From positions 4,343,501 to 4,407,500 of the forward strand of contig NZ_CP009048.1 of NCBI RefSeq assembly GCF_000746525.1: a stretch of DNA of 64,000 nt, in the 5' to 3' direction. Under the pieces are notes generated by a model. The model did no database searches. It was given only the letters and a program-made list of their open reading frames with translations, and had not been told where the DNA came from. A program made the translations under genes and the position numbers. The stretch's first letter is position 1, and each line of letters opens with the position of its first letter. The DNA is from Pseudomonas alkylphenolica (GTDB lineage Bacteria; Pseudomonadota; Gammaproteobacteria; Pseudomonadales; Pseudomonadaceae). This document shows, one piece after another, positions 46,325 through 54,833 of the stretch.

Positions 46325-46501
46325 ACGTTCCATTCAGAAATAGCCTTTACCGACGTCATCAACAACTATGCCTGCTCCGTTGATAACACCAACGTCGATC
46401 ACATGATCACCATGGACATAAGCGCCGCCGAGAGCCCCGTCTCGGCAGGCGTTACGAGCAATTACCGCAACCTCAACGCCAACTGCAACCTGAGCTGCTA
46501 G
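46325..46501 (+). pseudogene. Pilin-like gene fragment
   Basis: Translated in the frame ending at TAG 46499-46501, this stretch reads NNYACSVDNTNVDHMITMDIS then SAGVTSNYRNLNANCNLSC. The Cys pair and the alternating hydrophobic strand resemble the first half of a chaperone-usher pilin. No start codon or signal peptide precedes it, and the frame is open only back to the rcsB stop. I read it as a broken fimbrial gene; the resemblance is modest. Confidence 0.35.
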
Positions 46502-46587
46502 AAGTTGGCGTGCTTGCCTTGAACCTTGCCTGAAATACAACGCTTTCGACATATTCTCATGATCTCGCCTTAACGAAAGCGCCCACA

Positions 46588-46608
46588 TTAAGAATCGTCT
46601 GATGTCCG
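46588..46608 (+). promoter_or_regulatory. RcsB-box-like 21-bp site upstream of the fimbrial operon
   Basis: TTAAGAATCGTCTGAT plus GTCCG, 19/21 identical to the site at 38251. It lies 74 bp before the truncated start at 46683 and 258 bp before the pilin frame. The repeat before two separate operons of one regulatory locus supports an operator for the RcsB-like protein. Confidence 0.55.
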
Positions 46609-46682
46609 CAATTAGCCATAGCCGTTATTGCTCGCTGAAGTTTCCATGAAACTCATACCCGACCAACAGCATTGGACATCAT

Positions 46683-46715
46683 ATGAAAAAACCTTCTCTG
46701 GCTTCGATTAACTAA
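46683..46715 (+). pseudogene. Truncated pilin signal-peptide start
   Basis: ATG AAA AAA begins MKKPSLASIN then stops at TAA 46713. The basic start resembles the first third of a pilin signal peptide. No strong SD precedes it. It could be the relic of the original first gene of the fimbrial operon, or a chance start. Confidence 0.25.
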
Positions 46716-46740
46716 AGGCGTACCGCCGAAAGCATTAACC

Positions 46741-46756
46741 CCGGTCGTTCGACCGG
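46741..46756. other. Short hairpin in the fimbrial leader
   Basis: CCGGTCG-TT-CGACCGG is a perfect 7-bp stem with a 2-base loop. It lies about 110 bp before the pilin frame in otherwise AT-rich sequence. No T-tract follows directly, so a terminator is doubtful. Confidence 0.35.
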
Positions 46757-46866
46757 CAAGCCCTTCATTTTAAACACCAACCGCTTGAACGCCCCAAGCT
46801 CGAAAGCCATTTTATTTCAACAAGACAGAATATTTACTTTCAAACTTGTAATAAGGAGTTAAAACC

Positions 46867-47451
46867 GTACATAAATCTATTAAAGCATTCCTGGCCATCA
46901 CGACCACAGGCTTTATTACCAGCACCGCCGTCGCAGCCGACGGTACCGTGAACTTCACAGGTGAAATTATCGCAGCATCCTGCAGCATCAGTGCTGGCGC
47001 AGGCACTAGTGTTACTGGCGCGGCCGGAGATCAGGTTATTGATGTCAAGCTCGGCAAAATCAGCTCCAACTCGATCAAGGGAGTAGCCGGTGGCGGAATC
47101 ACGGCAGGCCAGGCTGTCAACCTCAACCTCGATTGTGGCACGACCGCTGCCGACGTGACCGCAGTGACCATGCAATTCGACCCGAGTAGCGGTTCGGGCA
47201 TCGACGGCAAGAACCCCAACCTGCTGAGAACCACCGGCACCGCTACCGGCGTTGGCATCGGCATCTATAACACTGCCAACAGGCTACTGAACCTGTCGTC
47301 GAACGAAAGTATCAGAGGCGCGATCTCGGGCGATGCGACAGCTGGCTACAAAGCCAAACTGAGTCTGCGTGCGGTCTATGTGGCCAATGGCTGGACGGTC
47401 AAGCCAGGTACTGCCATCGGTACCCTGCCGTTCACCCTGAGCTACGAATAA
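46867..47451 (+). CDS. Fimbrial major pilin, chaperone-usher type, non-canonical start
   Basis: The protein frame reads (V)HKSIKAFLAITTTGFITSTAVAA, a signal peptide, then DGTVNFTGEIIAASCSISAG, a classic pilin N-terminus. LNLDCGT carries the second Cys, and the end TLPFTLSYE is the pilin donor-strand motif with a penultimate aromatic. About 194 residues. AAGGAG (46853-46858) is spaced 8 bases from 46867, where the codon is GTA, not ATG, GTG or TTG. The first internal GTG is 46948, after the signal peptide, so only this start gives an exportable pilin. Confidence 0.75.
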   Translation, partial: VHKSIKAFLAITTTGFITSTAVAADGTVNFTGEIIAASCSISAGAGTSVTGAAGDQVIDVKLGKISSNSIKGVAGGGITAGQAVNLNLDCGTTAADVTAVTMQFDPSSGSGIDGKNPNLLRTTGTATGVGIGIYNTANRLLNLSSNESIRGAISGDATAGYKAKLSLRAVYVANGWTVKPGTAIGTLPFTLSYE

Positions 47452-47508
47452 TCCCGTCGAGTAACAGAGGGGGGTAGTTACACCCCTTAGCTATCTACAG
47501 AGTTGTCG

Positions 47509-48231
47509 ATGAAAACACTGATGTTTGCAAAAGTGGCACTGGCCGGGGCGCTGACCTGCTTCACCTCGCTGGCCGATGCGGGAATCATGCTGGGCGGAAC
47601 GCGGGTGCTGTATACCGAGCCTAGCAAGGAAGCCTCCATCATGGTGATGAACCAGGGCGCGCAAGACATCATGATCCAGTCCTGGATCGAGCCCGACGCC
47701 AAAGATGGCACGCAAAATGTGCCATTCGTGGTAACGCCGGCGCTCAGTCGTCTGGGAGGTAATAAACAGCAGCTGTTGCGAATCTTTTATTCCGGCAAAC
47801 ATTTGCCAGGCGATAAGGAGTCGCTGTTCCGGCTGAATGTTCAGGAAATCCCGCAAAAGTCCAAAGACGACAACAGCCTGCAAATTGCGGTACGCCAGCG
47901 ACTGAAACTGTTCTATCGGCCTGCCGGCCTAGTGGGCAAACCCGATGAAGCCCCGCAACAACTCCATTGGCGCCTGGTCGAGCAGTCAGGCAAAGCAGCC
48001 GTTGAAGTACGCAACCCTACGGTGTTCCACGTTTCATTCGCAAGCGTCACGCTGCACAGCGGCTCTGCGACCTACCCCGTCTCCGTCGGCATGATTGCCC
48101 CGGGCAAGACGCAAGTCTTCAACGTGCAAGGACTGCCCGCCGGTAAAATGCTCAAGTCCACGACCGTAGAATTCAACAGCATTAATGATTACGGCGGCCA
48201 TGACACTCACTCAAGCAAGTTGAGCCACTAG
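47509..48231 (+). CDS. Periplasmic fimbrial chaperone
   Basis: 240 residues from ATG 47509; a TTG two codons earlier is less likely. A signal peptide of about 24 residues precedes GIMLGGTRVLYTEPSKEASI, containing the conserved Arg of the pilin-binding cleft, and RQRLKLFYRPAGL, containing the conserved Lys. Two immunoglobulin-like domains are expected. It caps pilins by donor-strand complementation before handing them to the usher. It follows the pilin by 57 bp. Confidence 0.92.
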   Translation: MKTLMFAKVALAGALTCFTSLADAGIMLGGTRVLYTEPSKEASIMVMNQGAQDIMIQSWIEPDAKDGTQNVPFVVTPALSRLGGNKQQLLRIFYSGKHLPGDKESLFRLNVQEIPQKSKDDNSLQIAVRQRLKLFYRPAGLVGKPDEAPQQLHWRLVEQSGKAAVEVRNPTVFHVSFASVTLHSGSATYPVSVGMIAPGKTQVFNVQGLPAGKMLKSTTVEFNSINDYGGHDTHSSKLSH

Positions 48232-48344
48232 CACGTTCCGAACGCCCCTTCGGGCAGGAACTAAGTGCAGGCAAAGTCCAGACAGTTTATTAATAACAAG
48301 CTTGGCTTCTGTAACGTTCAGAAGTCAGGCTGACGGGTGGGCAC

Positions 48345-50834
48345 ATGCCAACTTTAACGAAAGTTAGAAAAGTTAACTCCGCCCTCCTTCCCGGAGTTTC
48401 GTGCGTCATAAGCTTGGGCGTTACAGCACAGGCAGCAGCAACAGAGGTACAATTCAACGAACTGTTCTTGAACAAAGCAGGCACTTCGATTGACCTCAAA
48501 TATTTTGAAAACGGCAATACGGTGCAACCGGGCACCTACAATGTTGACATCTATTTAAACCAATCGCTGTCTAAACGTCAGGATATCAACTTCATCCTCG
48601 ACAGCAGCACTGGCAAGGTAAAGCCGATCATTCGACTGGCACTGCTAGAAGAGTTAGGGGTCGATATCCAGCGCTTGGAGAAAGACGGCGTTATTCCGCC
48701 GACCGCCGACAATTCGCAGATCGTCGATGTGGTCACGTTGATCAAGGGCGCAACCGTGGAGTTCGAGGTAACTCGCCTGGCCCTGGAAATCAGCGTGCCG
48801 CAGATTTACGTCAAGCGTCAGGTGCGCGGCTATGTCGACCCTTCCCTATGGGACCAGGGGCTTACCGCCTTCTATAGCGATTACCAGGCCAATTTCAGCC
48901 GAAACGAGATGAGCGGCAACCGTAGCGACTACCGCTACCTTGGCCTGCGCAATGGTTTCAACTTCGCGGGCTGGCGTTTGCGTAACGAGTCTGCGCTGAC
49001 TGGCAGCACCGGCACCAAGAGCACCTTTCGTAGCAACCGCAGCTATGCCGAGCACGACCTGTTGAGTCTCAAGGGCAAGTTCGCCGTTGGTGAGCTCTAC
49101 AGCCAGGGCGAGATCTTCGATAGCGTGCGATTTCGCGGCGCCCAGATCAGTTCCGACGTCGGCATGTTACCGGATAACGAGATCGGCTATGCGCCTGTGG
49201 TGCGTGGCATCGCAGAAACTAACGCGACCATTGAGGTACGGCAAAACGGCTATGTGATCTACTCTACGAGCGTGCCACCAGGAGCCTTTGAAATTTCCGA
49301 CATCTACCCCAGTGGCTCCAACGGTGATCTGACCATCAGGATCATCGAGGCCGACGGGCTGGAGAGAGAATACACACAGGCCTACTCCTACTTGCCGGTA
49401 ATGACGCGTCAAGGGAACTTCCGTTACAGCCTGGCTGCCGGTAAGTACACCTATGACGGCCAGCCATCGCCAACATTCACCCAGGGCACACTGGTGTATG
49501 GACTATCGAACAACCTGACAATGTATGGCGGTGGGTTAACAGCGCAGGATTACAAAGCTGCAAACGTCGGGGTCGGCGTCAACTCCGGGATTGGCGGCTT
49601 TTCCTTCGATATCACCAACAGTCACTCAAAAGCCTTGCAGGGTAAAACCGATGAAGGCCAGAGCGCGCGGTTTCTCTACTCCAAAACCTTCAACGCAACC
49701 GATACAAGCTTCACCATGGTCGGTTACCGCTACTCAACCGCTGGCTATCGAACCTTCAGCCAGCACGTCGATGACCTTACCTACCTGAACCAACAATCGT
49801 CCAGTCGGCAAAAAAGCCGGGTAGACATGAATATCAACCAATCACTGGGACAACGCGGCTCGATGTACGCCACTCTGGGCGAGGCCAGCTACTGGAACCG
49901 CCAGGGCCGCACGCGCAACTGGCAGTTCGGCTACAGCAGCAGCCTGGCCGATGCCAGTTACAGCATCGCTATCGCTCGGACCGAAAGCTCTGGCGGCTCG
50001 AATTCGGATACTCAGCTCACCGCATCACTGAGCATTCCACTGGGACGTAGTGCCCGGACGCATCGAGTGTATGCCAATGCCCTTGCCTCACAGCATGGTG
50101 ACTCCAGTGTGCAAAGTGGTGTTTCCGGCTATCTGAATGAGCGCAATACGCTCAGCTATTCCGTACAGGCCGGGCACAGCAAGCAGAGCGGCAACTCCAG
50201 TGGCATCGGCTTGGGATGGGACACCCCTACTTCGCGGATCAATGGCAACTACAACCAGAGTCGCGACAACAAACACATGGACCTGAGTGCCGGTGGATCT
50301 GTAGTGGTGCACCGAGATGGCATCACCTTCGGCCAACCGCTGGGGGAAACCTTTGCGTTGATCGAGGTGCCTGACGTCTCAGGAGTCGGCGTGGACAGTT
50401 CGGCCTCCATCCGCACCAACCGCAAAGGCTACGCCGTGGTGCCCTACGTACAGCCCTATCGATACAACTGGATCAATCTAGATACCGCTACGCTGGACAG
50501 CAACACCGAAGTGAGCGAGAGCACGGTCATGCTCGTGCCGACTCGTGGCGCCATCGTCAAGGCACGCTACGCCTCCGAGCAAGGTCGGCGCGTGCAATTT
50601 GACCTGAAGCTGGACAGCGGCCAGCGAATTCCGTTTGGCGCCCAGGCCCATGACGCCCAGGGCAAAGCGCTGGACATCGTCGACAACCTGTCCAGACTTC
50701 TGGTCTTCGGCATTGATGATCAAGGAACACTGGAGCTGCGTTGGAGCACCGGCGCCTGCAAGGCTGAGTATCAATTGCCCGCTGCGCACAGGGAACGGGC
50801 CTATGAGCGCTTCGAACTGCTCTGCCGCACTTAA
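48345..50834 (+). CDS. Fimbrial outer-membrane usher
   Basis: 829 residues with a signal peptide (cleavage near TAQAAA, about residue 32) and the usual usher plan: N-terminal domain (EVQFNELFLN...), 24-strand beta-barrel with plug (VAPVVRGIAET-like region GYAPVVRGIAETNATIEVRQ), and C-terminal domains ending in the paired Cys (GACKAEYQ, ELLCRT). It assembles and secretes the fimbria. The frame is intact. It lies 113 bp after the chaperone and 38 bp before the adhesin gene. Confidence 0.95.
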   Translation: MPTLTKVRKVNSALLPGVSCVISLGVTAQAAATEVQFNELFLNKAGTSIDLKYFENGNTVQPGTYNVDIYLNQSLSKRQDINFILDSSTGKVKPIIRLALLEELGVDIQRLEKDGVIPPTADNSQIVDVVTLIKGATVEFEVTRLALEISVPQIYVKRQVRGYVDPSLWDQGLTAFYSDYQANFSRNEMSGNRSDYRYLGLRNGFNFAGWRLRNESALTGSTGTKSTFRSNRSYAEHDLLSLKGKFAVGELYSQGEIFDSVRFRGAQISSDVGMLPDNEIGYAPVVRGIAETNATIEVRQNGYVIYSTSVPPGAFEISDIYPSGSNGDLTIRIIEADGLEREYTQAYSYLPVMTRQGNFRYSLAAGKYTYDGQPSPTFTQGTLVYGLSNNLTMYGGGLTAQDYKAANVGVGVNSGIGGFSFDITNSHSKALQGKTDEGQSARFLYSKTFNATDTSFTMVGYRYSTAGYRTFSQHVDDLTYLNQQSSSRQKSRVDMNINQSLGQRGSMYATLGEASYWNRQGRTRNWQFGYSSSLADASYSIAIARTESSGGSNSDTQLTASLSIPLGRSARTHRVYANALASQHGDSSVQSGVSGYLNERNTLSYSVQAGHSKQSGNSSGIGLGWDTPTSRINGNYNQSRDNKHMDLSAGGSVVVHRDGITFGQPLGETFALIEVPDVSGVGVDSSASIRTNRKGYAVVPYVQPYRYNWINLDTATLDSNTEVSESTVMLVPTRGAIVKARYASEQGRRVQFDLKLDSGQRIPFGAQAHDAQGKALDIVDNLSRLLVFGIDDQGTLELRWSTGACKAEYQLPAAHRERAYERFELLCRT

Positions 50835-50872
50835 TTAGAACAGTAAATATTTAAAGCTACGAGGTTATTGAA

Positions 50873-51868
50873 ATGCGTAGATGGGTCGGGCGGGTGACCG
50901 GGATTTTGGGGCTGATGACAAGTGGATCGGTGTGGGCAGATTGCACCGCGGAAAATGATAATCCTCAACCGTTCTATTCTATTCATGTCCCTGCGAAACT
51001 TGTGATGCAGACAGCTCCGGTTGGTGGTGTGCTCGCCAGCTTTGAATCGAAAGCTGCAAAATATACTACTGCCTCTTGCAACTATCGCTCATCAATTAAA
51101 ACCACCTTGGACTCCCGGGGGCGAGAGCCCTCAGGTATCCAAAATGTGTATAAGACGAACATTGAGGGTGTCGGTATCCGTATAACCGGATGGGCTAACA
51201 ATCAATTGCACTTTACCCCACCTTCAGAAAAAACTACCGGCCCCGTTGTGCCAGGGAACGTTGTGTTCCCATCGCACATAAAGGTTGAATATATACGAAC
51301 AGGCATCGCACTTGGATCATCAGGGCAGGTGACCACTGACTTTCGTGTAGAGCATATAATTCCGGGCATACTGCCGAATCCGGTATCCTTCGAGCCTACC
51401 GCCAAGTCTACCGAACTGATCAACGAAGTCTACTTTAGCAGTTGCGAGTCACAGACGCCGAACCTTGATGTATCAATGGGAAAACAACAGATTACACAAA
51501 TTAGTGCCAATGCCGCACCGAAGAAAACGTTTACTTTCGAGGTTCGTTGCCGTGGTTCCAAGCCCAGCACACCAATACCGGTGAAAGTCCATTTCGAGGG
51601 GGACTCTCCGGCCGAAGGCCAACTGAACCTCTCTGGAGCCGGACAGCCAGGTGTAGCCAAAGGCGTGCAAATCGCACTCACCACACCTGAGGGGGCAAAG
51701 TTACCCTTCAACAAGGCCAAGGCTGTCGACCTAAAGTGGCTACGCAGCGAACCTACAGCAGAAGTCTACCAATTCTCAGGCGCGGCCCAGTATGTTCCTA
51801 GCAACAGTGGCCCGCTCAAACCAGGTCGGGGAGATGCAACCATGACCTACGTGCTTGACTACAACTGA
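50873..51868 (+). CDS. Fimbrial tip adhesin-like protein
   Basis: 331 residues, signal peptide to about residue 22 (SGSVWA). The N-terminal half (about 23-185) looks like a receptor-binding domain with two Cys. The C-terminal half (about 195-331) resembles a pilin domain, with FSSCESQTP, FEVRCRGSK and the terminal strand ATMTYVLDYN. This two-domain size suits a tip adhesin. Codon and base use is AT-richer than the core genes, suggesting horizontal origin. A GAGG site precedes the ATG. Confidence 0.8.
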   Translation: MRRWVGRVTGILGLMTSGSVWADCTAENDNPQPFYSIHVPAKLVMQTAPVGGVLASFESKAAKYTTASCNYRSSIKTTLDSRGREPSGIQNVYKTNIEGVGIRITGWANNQLHFTPPSEKTTGPVVPGNVVFPSHIKVEYIRTGIALGSSGQVTTDFRVEHIIPGILPNPVSFEPTAKSTELINEVYFSSCESQTPNLDVSMGKQQITQISANAAPKKTFTFEVRCRGSKPSTPIPVKVHFEGDSPAEGQLNLSGAGQPGVAKGVQIALTTPEGAKLPFNKAKAVDLKWLRSEPTAEVYQFSGAAQYVPSNSGPLKPGRGDATMTYVLDYN

Positions 51869-51978
51869 TCAGCCACAGGATGGCGCTGCGCTTCAGGTTC
51901 GGGCTGAGTGAACTGCTTCACTCAGCCAACACAGCAGGAGTGCGAGAGTAGTAGATCTGAATAGTACGCCCTGGAACG

Positions 51979-52014
51979 AAAAAACCCCGCAGACCTAAAT
52001 CTGCGGGGTTTTCG
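51979..52014. terminator. Bidirectional intrinsic terminator
   Basis: A strong stem (CCCCGCAGA with TCTGCGGGG, loop CCTAAA) is flanked by A-runs on one side and T-runs on the other. On the minus strand it is directly after tRNA-Ser and ends in six T. On the plus strand it would end the fimbrial operon about 110 bp after the adhesin stop. Confidence 0.85.
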
Positions 52015-52018
52015 TATA

Positions 52019-52108
52019 TGGCGGAGAGATAGGGATTTGAACCCTAGGTACTGTCGCCAGTACAACGGATTTCGAATCCGTCCCGTTCGGCCACTCCGGC
52101 ATCTCTCC
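52019..52108 (-). tRNA. tRNA-Ser (CGA)
   Basis: 90-nt class II tRNA on the minus strand. Acceptor arms GGAGAGA/TCTCTCC pair, the anticodon loop is TTCGAAA (anticodon CGA, reading UCG), a long variable arm (GTACTGGCGACAGTAC) is present, the T-arm has GGGTTCAAATCCC, and the 3' CCA is encoded. It is followed by an intrinsic terminator. Confidence 0.97.
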
Positions 52109-52118
52109 AGTGGCGCGC

Positions 52119-52146
52119 ATGATACCAGCAGTTTGCCTAAAGGCAA
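52119..52146 (-). promoter_or_regulatory. Candidate promoter of tRNA-Ser
   Basis: On the minus strand TTGCCT (52146-52141), 16 bp, then TATCAT (52124-52119), with a GC-rich discriminator GCGCGCCACT before the tRNA 5' end. Spacing and position suit a stable-RNA promoter. Confidence 0.55.
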
Positions 52147-52201
52147 AGCCTGTTTGCGAAAAAAATTCGCGTGGTATCAGGCGCTTGCGTGAACTTGCCG
52201 C

Positions 52202-52912
52202 TTACAGCGGCACGCCCAGGCGTTTGGCAACTTCTTCGTAGGCTTCGATAACGTCGCCCAGACCCTGGCGGAAGCGGTCCTTGTCCATCTTCTTGCGGGT
52301 TTCTTTGTCCCACAGGCGGCAGCCATCCGGGCTGAACTCGTCACCCAGGACGATCTCGCCGTGGAATACGCCGAATTCCAGCTTGAAGTCGACCAGCAAG
52401 AGGCCGGCGTCGTCGAACAGCTTGTTCAGCACTTCGTTGACCTTGAGCGACAGGGCTTTCATCTTCACCAACTGCTCGGCGGTGCCCCAGCCGAAGGCGA
52501 CAACGTGGGATTCGTTGATGAACGGATCGCCCTTCTCGTCGTTCTTGAGGAACAGTTCGAAGGTCGAAGGCTCGAGCTTGATGCCCTCTTCCACGCCCAG
52601 GCGTTTGACCAGGCTGCCGGCGGCGTAGTTACGCACGACGCATTCAACCGGGATCATGTCGAGCTTCTTGACCAGGCACTCGTTGTCGCCCAGCAGTTTG
52701 TCGAACTGGGTAGGGATGCCGGCTTCTTCAAGCTTCTGCATGATGAAGGCGTTGAACTTGTTGTTCACCATGCCCTTGCGGTCGAGCTGTTCGATACGCT
52801 TGCCGTCGAACGCCGAGGTGTCGTTGCGAAACAGCAGGATCAAGCGGTCAGCGTCGTCGGTTTTGTAAACCGACTTGGCTTTGCCGCGGTAGAGTTCTTC
52901 ACGTTTTTCCAT
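52202..52912 (-). CDS. purC: Phosphoribosylaminoimidazole-succinocarboxamide synthase
   Basis: 236 residues, the typical short bacterial PurC. Motifs: [15 protein letters not shown] at the N-terminus, [41 protein letters not shown] and [11 protein letters not shown]. It joins CAIR and aspartate with ATP in purine synthesis. It ends the dapA-bamC-MBL-purC run, 29 bp after the MBL gene. Confidence 0.97.
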   Translation of the reverse strand: MEKREELYRGKAKSVYKTDDADRLILLFRNDTSAFDGKRIEQLDRKGMVNNKFNAFIMQKLEEAGIPTQFDKLLGDNECLVKKLDMIPVECVVRNYAAGSLVKRLGVEEGIKLEPSTFELFLKNDEKGDPFINESHVVAFGWGTAEQLVKMKALSLKVNEVLNKLFDDAGLLLVDFKLEFGVFHGEIVLGDEFSPDGCRLWDKETRKKMDKDRFRQGLGDVIEAYEEVAKRLGVPL

Positions 52913-52941
52913 GATGGGCTCCGCTTGCTAAATAAGATGGG

Positions 52942-53700
52942 CTAGGCGATTTCGCGCCAGTCGAGCCCGCAATCCTGGTTGGCCACTTGCAGCCAGTCCG
53001 GGTCGCACCCGAGGGTGTCGACGAAACATTGCCGGGCCAGCTGTGGCTGGTTGTTCTTGCTACTGAGATGGGCCAGCACCAGATGCTGCAGGTTCTGCCA
53101 GTCCAGCTCCGACACCAGGCGCGCGGCCTGGTGGTTGTTCAAATGTCCGTAGTCGCCACCCACCCGCTGTTTGAGAAACATCGGGTAAGGCCCGCGTCCG
53201 AGCAGGTCGCGACAGTGGTTGGCCTCGATCAGCAAGGCATCCAGGCCCTGGTAACTTTCCAGCAGGGCTGTGTCGTAGGAGCCCAGGTCGGTCAGCACGC
53301 CGAAACGCCGGCTGCCGTCGTCAAACACATACTGCAACGGCTCCAGCGCGTCGTGGGTCACGCCCACGGCGCGGATGCTCAAGGCGCCGATCTGCAGTGT
53401 CTCGTTTGCCGCCAGGAATCCCGCCGCCTCGACCGGTTTGCGCATGCCGCGCAAGGTGCCGCGGCTGAGGTAGACCGGTACATTGTAGCGCCGCGCCAGC
53501 AAACCGACCCCATGCACGTGGTCGGCATGTTCGTGGGTGACCAGCACAGCACTCAATTGCTGGGCAGAAACGCCGAGCAGCGCCAGGCGCCGCTCGGTTT
53601 CACGCAGGGAAAAGCCGCAATCGACCAGGACAAGGGTGTTGTCACTGGCGATCAGCGTGCCATTTCCCTGGCTTCCACTTCCAAGTACGGCGAAGCGCAC
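52942..53700 (-). CDS. MBL-fold metallo-hydrolase (YycJ-like)
   Basis: 252 residues starting MRFAVLGSGSQGNGTLI, typical of the WalJ/YycJ branch. The metal-binding signature VLVTHEHADHVHGV (about 54-67) is intact, and the later metal ligands (GVTHDALEP, EANHCRD, LAHLSSKN) are present. Probably a two-metal phosphodiesterase or exonuclease acting on nucleic acid; the exact substrate is unknown. It abuts bamC with no gap. Confidence 0.88.
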   Translation of the reverse strand: MRFAVLGSGSQGNGTLIASDNTLVLVDCGFSLRETERRLALLGVSAQQLSAVLVTHEHADHVHGVGLLARRYNVPVYLSRGTLRGMRKPVEAAGFLAANETLQIGALSIRAVGVTHDALEPLQYVFDDGSRRFGVLTDLGSYDTALLESYQGLDALLIEANHCRDLLGRGPYPMFLKQRVGGDYGHLNNHQAARLVSELDWQNLQHLVLAHLSSKNNQPQLARQCFVDTLGCDPDWLQVANQDCGLDWREIA

Positions 53701-54816
53701 TTAACCCAGGTTGTCCTGAATCACGCTCAGCACGCGGCGGGCGACGTCAGCCGGGGCCACGGTGTTGATGTTCTTCTCGACGGTAACCTGGACGCTGTCG
53801 CCAACCTTGCTCAGGCGCACCTGGTAACGCTCGGCACGGGCTTCACGCTCTTCCTTGCTCGGCGCGCTGCCGAACAGCTTGCCGAAGAAGCCCGGCTCCT
53901 GGTCCTTGGCCTCGGCCTTTTCCGCCAGGTTGATGTAGTACAGGCCCAGGCTGCGGTTGATGTCTTCAACCCGCCATTCGCCCTGTTCCAGGGCACGGCC
54001 AACACTGGACCAGGCGCGATCGAGGTCGGCCCCCAGGTTCAGTACCGGGTTGCCGCTACCGTCTTCGCTGAGGCTGACACGGCTTGGCGCATCGAAATCA
54101 CGCGCGGCGAGCAACGACACCGAACCGCCCTTCTCGGCGCTGCGGGTCATGCTGGCGAGCATTTCGTCGACCAGCATGGCATCGACCCCGGTGTTTTCCG
54201 AACGGGCCGGGAAACCAGGCTCGGCAGTGCTGCCAGCCGGACGCTCGACGCTGACGATGTAGACCTCACTGGTGTTGCGCTGCACGCCCGGCTCAATGCG
54301 GATACGCGCACGCACTTCGTTGTCGCGGCTGCTCGAGGCACTGGCCAGACGGCTGGCCATGGCGCCGGAGAGCTCGTCAAAACGCTGCCAGGTGGTGTTG
54401 AACTCACCGGTCTGCGGGCGCTCTTCGGCGATACGGAAGCCGTTGTCTTCAAAGAACTGCCGGGCCACCGGCCAGACTTCGGCCGGGGCGCGCTGGGCCA
54501 GGACCCAACGGGAACTGCCGCTCTTCTGCAGGCTGAAATCGCTGATGTCGGCAGCCGCGCTCAATGGCTGTGGACGCGGCACCTCGAACTCGCCCTTGAC
54601 GTTGTCGTCGGCGACGTTACGCGGGATCGGCAGCAGCGGATCAAGCCGCTTGGCGCTGCTAATGTCCGGCGGCATCTGCATCGGCGCCTTCTGCGTGGCC
54701 TCCAGATAATCGCTGCCACGGTCACGGAAGTAACCCTCTTCGCCCCAGAGCCAGCCACAACCACTGGTGCTGGAAATGATCAAGGCAAGGGCGGAAAGAC
54801 CAGCCAATCGCTTCAT
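53701..54816 (-). CDS. bamC: Outer-membrane assembly lipoprotein BamC
   Basis: 371 residues from ATG 54816 (GAGGACG upstream). The lipoprotein signal MKRLAGLSALALIISSTSGC ends in a lipobox with the lipidated Cys20. The long unstructured N-terminal segment (DRGSDYLEATQKAPMQMPPD) and two C-terminal helix-grip domains are typical. BamC is a non-essential part of the beta-barrel assembly machine. It lies 17 bp after dapA, a conserved pairing in gamma-proteobacteria. Confidence 0.94.
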   Translation of the reverse strand: MKRLAGLSALALIISSTSGCGWLWGEEGYFRDRGSDYLEATQKAPMQMPPDISSAKRLDPLLPIPRNVADDNVKGEFEVPRPQPLSAAADISDFSLQKSGSSRWVLAQRAPAEVWPVARQFFEDNGFRIAEERPQTGEFNTTWQRFDELSGAMASRLASASSSRDNEVRARIRIEPGVQRNTSEVYIVSVERPAGSTAEPGFPARSENTGVDAMLVDEMLASMTRSAEKGGSVSLLAARDFDAPSRVSLSEDGSGNPVLNLGADLDRAWSSVGRALEQGEWRVEDINRSLGLYYINLAEKAEAKDQEPGFFGKLFGSAPSKEEREARAERYQVRLSKVGDSVQVTVEKNINTVAPADVARRVLSVIQDNLG

Positions 54817-54833
54817 GCGGTGTACGTCCTCAA

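Noticed and set aside
46741..46756. Intrinsic terminator before the pilin
   Set aside because: The stem is perfect but only 7 bp with a 2-base loop and lacks an adjacent T-tract.
52019..52108. tRNA-Ser as an integration site for a fimbrial island
   Set aside because: The tRNA 3' end faces the fimbrial block, but no integrase and no repeated tRNA 3' fragment were seen on the far side.
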